DNA of 32,451 bases, taken from NCBI GenBank assembly GCA_947481365.1, contig CANKGI010000006.1, positions 1 to 32,451 on the forward strand, written 5' to 3'. Position 1 is the stretch's first letter; the number at the start of each line of letters is the position of its first letter. The position numbers and the translations under genes were made by a program. This document shows, piece by piece, positions 28,902 to 32,451 of this stretch. The notes beneath the pieces were generated by a model that made no database searches, was not told the origin of the DNA, and saw only the letters and a list, made by a program, of their open reading frames with translations. Origin of the DNA: Bacteroidota bacterium. GTDB lineage: Bacteria; Bacteroidota; Bacteroidia; UKL13-3.

Positions 28902-28972
28902 TTCGGATTATTCTTTTATCACATCAAAGCTTTTTATTGTGGATAACAGGCATTAGTTATCACAAATCCGAA
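28902..28972. promoter_or_regulatory. Nested inverted repeats upstream of the MFS gene: TTCGGATT...AATCCGAA enclosing TTGTG(G)ATAAC-AGGCATTA-GTTATCACAA
   Basis: 8-bp outer arms and 10-bp inner arms (one 1-nt bulge) read directly in a 103-bp intergenic gap. Confidence 0.45.
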
Positions 28973-28992
28973 TTTATTTCTATTTTGCATAC

Positions 28993-30402
28993 ATGAGCGT
29001 TGAACTAAATAATAAAAAAGTCATCAACTCCTGGGCAATGTACGATTGGGCGAACTCCGTTTTTTCGTTAACAATTGCTACAGCAATTTTTCCTCCGTAT
29101 TACGAAAGTGTAAGTAAAGCAGCAGCAATAGCTTCTGGCTCGGCCATAAACGGTCCTTATTACATTGATTTTCTTGGGATGAAAATTGTAAATGCGGCAC
29201 TTTATTCTTACGCACTTTCAATTGGTTTTTTATTGGTCACATTTTTTAGTCCAATATTATCAGGAATTGCAGATGCTCGCAGAAATAAAAAATCGTTTCT
29301 TAAAATGTTTTGTTACATGGGTTCTACAAGTTGTATGCTTATGTATTTTTTTAATCCATCAACCGTACATATTGGTATCATACTTTTTATCATTAGTCTT
29401 TTTGGTTTTGGAGGAAGTATTGTTTTTTACAATGCGTTCTTACCAGAAATTGCCAGTGAAGATCAATTTGACAGAGTGAGTGCTCGTGGTTTTTCAATGG
29501 GTTATATTGGGAGTGTAATTTTATTGATTGCCAATTTAGTTACCATTATGTTTCCCGAATGGTTCTTTCCAGTTCAGTCAAAAGCAAACGAATTGTTGAA
29601 TGCTTCACCATCTCTAAATGCTGCATCTGCTTTAAGTGAAGCTAAAGATTATTATGTTGGTGTTGCAAGTAGATTAGCATTTGTTTCGGTTGGAATTTGG
29701 TGGGCAGGATTTGCTCAAATTACTTTTAAAAATTTACCCGAAGAAGCTCCAGAAAAAAAATATGAAGGAAATGTTTTTACAAAAGGTTTTCAGGAAATCA
29801 AAAAAGTGTGGATTGAAATTCAAAGCAATGTTGAACATGGAAAAATTCGCAGATATCTGTGGGGTTTCTTTTTTGTGAGCATGGGATTGCAAACTGTATT
29901 GTATGTAGCAAGTTTGTTCGGTTCGCAAGAGTTGCATTTACCCACTCAAGATTTAATCATTACCATTCTTATCATACAATTAATTGCAATACTTGGAGCT
30001 TGGGTTTTTTCTAGAGTTTCAGCTAAACTTGGAAATATTCATACACTCATTATCATGATTATTGTTTGGATAATTATATGCGGTATTGCATATAAAATTA
30101 CTACAGCTGCCGAATTTTATACTTTGGGTGCGTTGGTAGGAATTGTGATGGGAGGTATACAATCAATGTTTCGTTCTACTTATGCAAAACTAATTCCTAC
30201 AACAACAAAAGATCACGCTTCGTATTTCAGTTTTTACGATGTGTGCGAAAAATTGGCAATTGTAATCGGAACATTTAGTTTTGGGATTTTACTTGATGTT
30301 ACAGGAAATATGCGTGCATCCGTTTTGACACTCGCTGTTTATTTTGTGATAGGATTATTTTTTATTATGAGAATTAAAAATTTTAAATCATTGGCGGTAT
30401 AA
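28993..30402 (+). CDS. MFS transporter, UMF1/Atg22-like family
   Basis: KKVINSWAMYDWANSVFSLTIATAIFPPYY; multiple TMs; GGIQSMFRSTYAKLIPTTTKDHASYFSFYDVCEKLAIVIGTFSFG. Confidence 0.9.
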   Translation: MSVELNNKKVINSWAMYDWANSVFSLTIATAIFPPYYESVSKAAAIASGSAINGPYYIDFLGMKIVNAALYSYALSIGFLLVTFFSPILSGIADARRNKKSFLKMFCYMGSTSCMLMYFFNPSTVHIGIILFIISLFGFGGSIVFYNAFLPEIASEDQFDRVSARGFSMGYIGSVILLIANLVTIMFPEWFFPVQSKANELLNASPSLNAASALSEAKDYYVGVASRLAFVSVGIWWAGFAQITFKNLPEEAPEKKYEGNVFTKGFQEIKKVWIEIQSNVEHGKIRRYLWGFFFVSMGLQTVLYVASLFGSQELHLPTQDLIITILIIQLIAILGAWVFSRVSAKLGNIHTLIIMIIVWIIICGIAYKITTAAEFYTLGALVGIVMGGIQSMFRSTYAKLIPTTTKDHASYFSFYDVCEKLAIVIGTFSFGILLDVTGNMRASVLTLAVYFVIGLFFIMRIKNFKSLAV

Positions 30403-31122
30403 ATGAAAGTAGATTTATTCATTCCATGTTTTATTGATCAGCTAAGGCCAGAAACAGCTTTTAATATGATTAAAGTTTTGGAGAAAGCTGGCTGTCAGGT
30501 TAATTATGATGTGAACCAAACTTGTTGCGGACAAGCAGCTTTTAATGCTGGTTTTTGGGATGAAGCACGTGAAGTTGGACAAAAATTATTGAACGAAGTT
30601 TCGAATAGTAAAAATCTAATTAGTCCATCGGCTTCTTGTGTTGGAATGATTAGAAATTCATATGACTTGCTTTTTCAAAATTCATCATATCACAATAAAT
30701 ACCATCAGTTAAAAAAGAAAACTTTTGAACTCAGCGAATTTTTGGTTGATGTGTTGAAAGTTACCAATTTTGGTTCGATGCTTTACGGAAAAGCAACTTA
30801 TCACGATTCTTGCAGTGCATTGCGCGAGTGCCGAATAAAAACACAACCTCGTGAGCTACTTAAAAATGTTCAAGGACTTGAATTGATTGAAATGAAAGAT
30901 ACCGAAACATGTTGTGGTTTTGGAGGTTCGTTTGCTGTTAAGTTTGAACCAATTTCAGTAAGCATGACAGAGCAAAAAATTGAAAACGCAATGGCAACCG
31001 GTGCCGAGTATATTATTTCAACCGACTACTCTTGCTTGCTTCAAATGGATTCGTACATCAAGAAAAAAAATCTTCCAATAAAGATTTTGCATATAGCCGA
31101 TGTGCTTGCGCAAGGACTTTAA
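30403..31122 (+). CDS. (Fe-S)-binding protein, LutA/YkgE (CCG-domain) family
   Basis: LFIPCFIDQLRPETAFNMIKVLEKAGCQVNYDVNQTCCGQAAFNAGF; YHDSCSALRECRI; DTETCCGFGGSFAVKFEPIS. Confidence 0.9.
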   Translation: MKVDLFIPCFIDQLRPETAFNMIKVLEKAGCQVNYDVNQTCCGQAAFNAGFWDEAREVGQKLLNEVSNSKNLISPSASCVGMIRNSYDLLFQNSSYHNKYHQLKKKTFELSEFLVDVLKVTNFGSMLYGKATYHDSCSALRECRIKTQPRELLKNVQGLELIEMKDTETCCGFGGSFAVKFEPISVSMTEQKIENAMATGAEYIISTDYSCLLQMDSYIKKKNLPIKILHIADVLAQGL

Positions 31123-31128
31123 TTGATT

Positions 31129-31230
31129 TAAGATTTTAGATTGACGAATTAAGAATTTATACATTTACTTTGAATTGTAATTTACATCATCAAATAATCA
31201 AATCAACGAATAATCAAATCTAAAATCTTA
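31129..31230. repeat. 14-bp inverted repeat (TAAGATTTTAGATT 31129-31142 / AATCTAAAATCTTA 31217-31230) with an 8-bp-period array just inside and overlapping the right arm (CATCAAAT-AATCAAAT-CAACGAAT-AATCAAAT, 31188-31219)
   Basis: Read directly; intergenic, upstream of the SPFH gene. Confidence 0.7.
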
Positions 31231-31250
31231 CATCACTAATTGTAAATCAA

Positions 31251-32153
31251 ATGACTTTAATAATTCTCGGAATACTCGTAATGTTAGTTGGCACAGTTGT
31301 GTTGGCAAAAAATGAAATTTTAAAACGATTTACATCAACAGTTCGTTCAGTTGGTTTGTTTCTGATTGTTGCCGGTATTGCAACTTCATGTTTCAAGCAA
31401 ATTGATGCCGGACAAGTAGGAGTGAAGATGCTTTTTGGAAAAGTGGAAGATGATGTATTGAGCAGCGGATTAAATTTTATCAATCCGGTTTTAGAGGTAA
31501 AAACGATTGATGTGAAAACGCAAAATTATACCATGAGTGGAGTTCACGATGAAGGTGCAAAAGCTGGCGATGATGCTATTCGTGTTTTATCAGCAGATGG
31601 TTTGGAAGTGACGATTGATCTTACTGTTTTGTATCGTGTGGTTCCTTCAGAAGCACCTCGTTTGTTAAAAGAAACAGGTTTGGATTATAACGATAAAATT
31701 GTTCGTCCTATAACGCGAACTAAAATTAGAGACAATGCTGTTTATTATGATGCAGTAGCATTGTACTCAAGCAAGCGTGACGAATTTCAATCACGTATTT
31801 TTAAAAGCATTGAAGGCGATTTTAATAAACGTGGTTTGATTTTAGAGCAACTGCTTGTACGTAATATTACGTTGCCACTTTCGGTAAAAGCAAGCATCGA
31901 ATCAAAAATAAATGCAGAACAGGATGCACAAAAAATGCAATTTGTGTTGCAAAAAGAACGTCAGGAAGCAGATCGTAAACGTGTGGAAGCACAAGGTATT
32001 GCCGATTATCAACGCATTATTTCAAGCGGATTAACCGATAAACAATTACAATACGAAACCATCAAAGCAAATTTAGAATTGGCAAAATCGCCAAATGCAA
32101 AAGTCATTGTTTTAGGTAAAGGAAATAATCCTTTGATTTTGGATGGGAAATAA
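31251..32153 (+). CDS. Prohibitin/SPFH-domain protein
   Basis: N-terminal membrane segments, IDAGQVGVKMLFGKVEDDVLSSGLNFINP, ADGLEVTIDLTVLYRV, coiled-coil KINAEQDAQKMQFVLQKERQEADRKRVEAQGIADYQRII. Confidence 0.93.
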   Translation: MTLIILGILVMLVGTVVLAKNEILKRFTSTVRSVGLFLIVAGIATSCFKQIDAGQVGVKMLFGKVEDDVLSSGLNFINPVLEVKTIDVKTQNYTMSGVHDEGAKAGDDAIRVLSADGLEVTIDLTVLYRVVPSEAPRLLKETGLDYNDKIVRPITRTKIRDNAVYYDAVALYSSKRDEFQSRIFKSIEGDFNKRGLILEQLLVRNITLPLSVKASIESKINAEQDAQKMQFVLQKERQEADRKRVEAQGIADYQRIISSGLTDKQLQYETIKANLELAKSPNAKVIVLGKGNNPLILDGK

Positions 32154-32158
32154 ATCTG

Positions 32159-32182
32159 ATTTGATGATGAGATAATTTGATA
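32159..32182. repeat. 8-bp-period array ATTTGATG-ATGAGATA-ATTTGATA, inverted relative to the array upstream of the SPFH gene
   Basis: Reverse complement TATCAAAT-TATCTCAT-CATCAAAT shares the unit CATCAAAT with 31188-31195. Confidence 0.6.
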
Positions 32183-32184
32183 TT

Positions 32185-32451
32185 TTATCTCAACAAATAA
32201 ATATCTTTTTTAATTTCATAACTACCATTTGCAATATCAGTGTAATTGATAACTGCATGATACATGCCTTGTTTGCAAGGTACACCATGAGGATTGTTTA
32301 AAACATAACCGTTCCAACCATGGAGATAGTCAGAAGATTCAAATAATAAATTCTCTTGTAAATCAAAAATGTGAGTAGTGATTGATTTCAGATTTATCCG
32401 ATTACTGGGAATTACTTTATAGGTACTATTACATTCCATATCCCCACGCTC
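32185..32451 (-). CDS. C-terminal end of a T9SS type B (CHU_C / gliding motility-associated C-terminal) cargo protein, truncated by the window edge
   Basis: TTHIFDLQENLLFESSDYLHGWNGYVLNNPHGVPCKQGMYHAVINYTD...YEIKKDIYLLR; frame stays open upstream (..ERGDMEC) to 32451. Confidence 0.8.
   Translation of the reverse strand, partial: ERGDMECNSTYKVIPSNRINLKSITTHIFDLQENLLFESSDYLHGWNGYVLNNPHGVPCKQGMYHAVINYTDIANGSYEIKKDIYLLR

Noticed and set aside
30403-31122. Full lutABC lactate utilisation operon
   Set aside because: Only a LutA/YkgE-like protein is present; neighbours are a UMF1 transporter and an SPFH protein, so lactate oxidation is not supported.

Overview
AT-rich chromosomal segment of a Bacteroidota bacterium, judged from T9SS sorting domains, a TonB receptor with a CarboxypepD-like N-terminus, ECF sigma/beta-barrel logic, and lptE-TPR-secG-groESL synteny. 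Mostly core functions: a NarL-type response regulator plus propeller histidine kinase; an APC permease; an rluE / phage-like Mom-GNAT / miaA / MntA-HepT / zinc-finger microprotein run; a TPR protein; a WYL regulator; a T9SS cargo; a TonB receptor; eukaryotic-type citrate synthase; lptE; secG; an ECF sigma factor with an unusual inner-membrane-helix plus beta-barrel partner; groES-groEL; a molybdenum cofactor operon (moaA, tauE-like, moeA, moaD, moaE, fused moaCB); a heme-motif lipoprotein plus T9SS CXXCH protein pair; a UMF1 MFS transporter; a LutA-like protein; a prohibitin/SPFH protein; and the end of a T9SS type-B cargo. No tRNA, rRNA, CRISPR array, IS element or prophage was recognised. 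The signals most worth a second look are: (1) a stand-alone Hef/VSR-degenerate + Mom-like domain gene coupled to rluE and miaA; (2) a complete MntA-HepT module followed by an unlisted 52-aa four-cysteine microprotein; (3) inverted 8-bp-periodic arrays flanking the SPFH gene; (4) paired TTGTA-N-TACAA operators at the left edge; (5) a strong hairpin plus T-run inside the lptE signal-peptide region; (6) a sigma-factor partner protein that seems to join an inner-membrane helix to an outer-membrane barrel.
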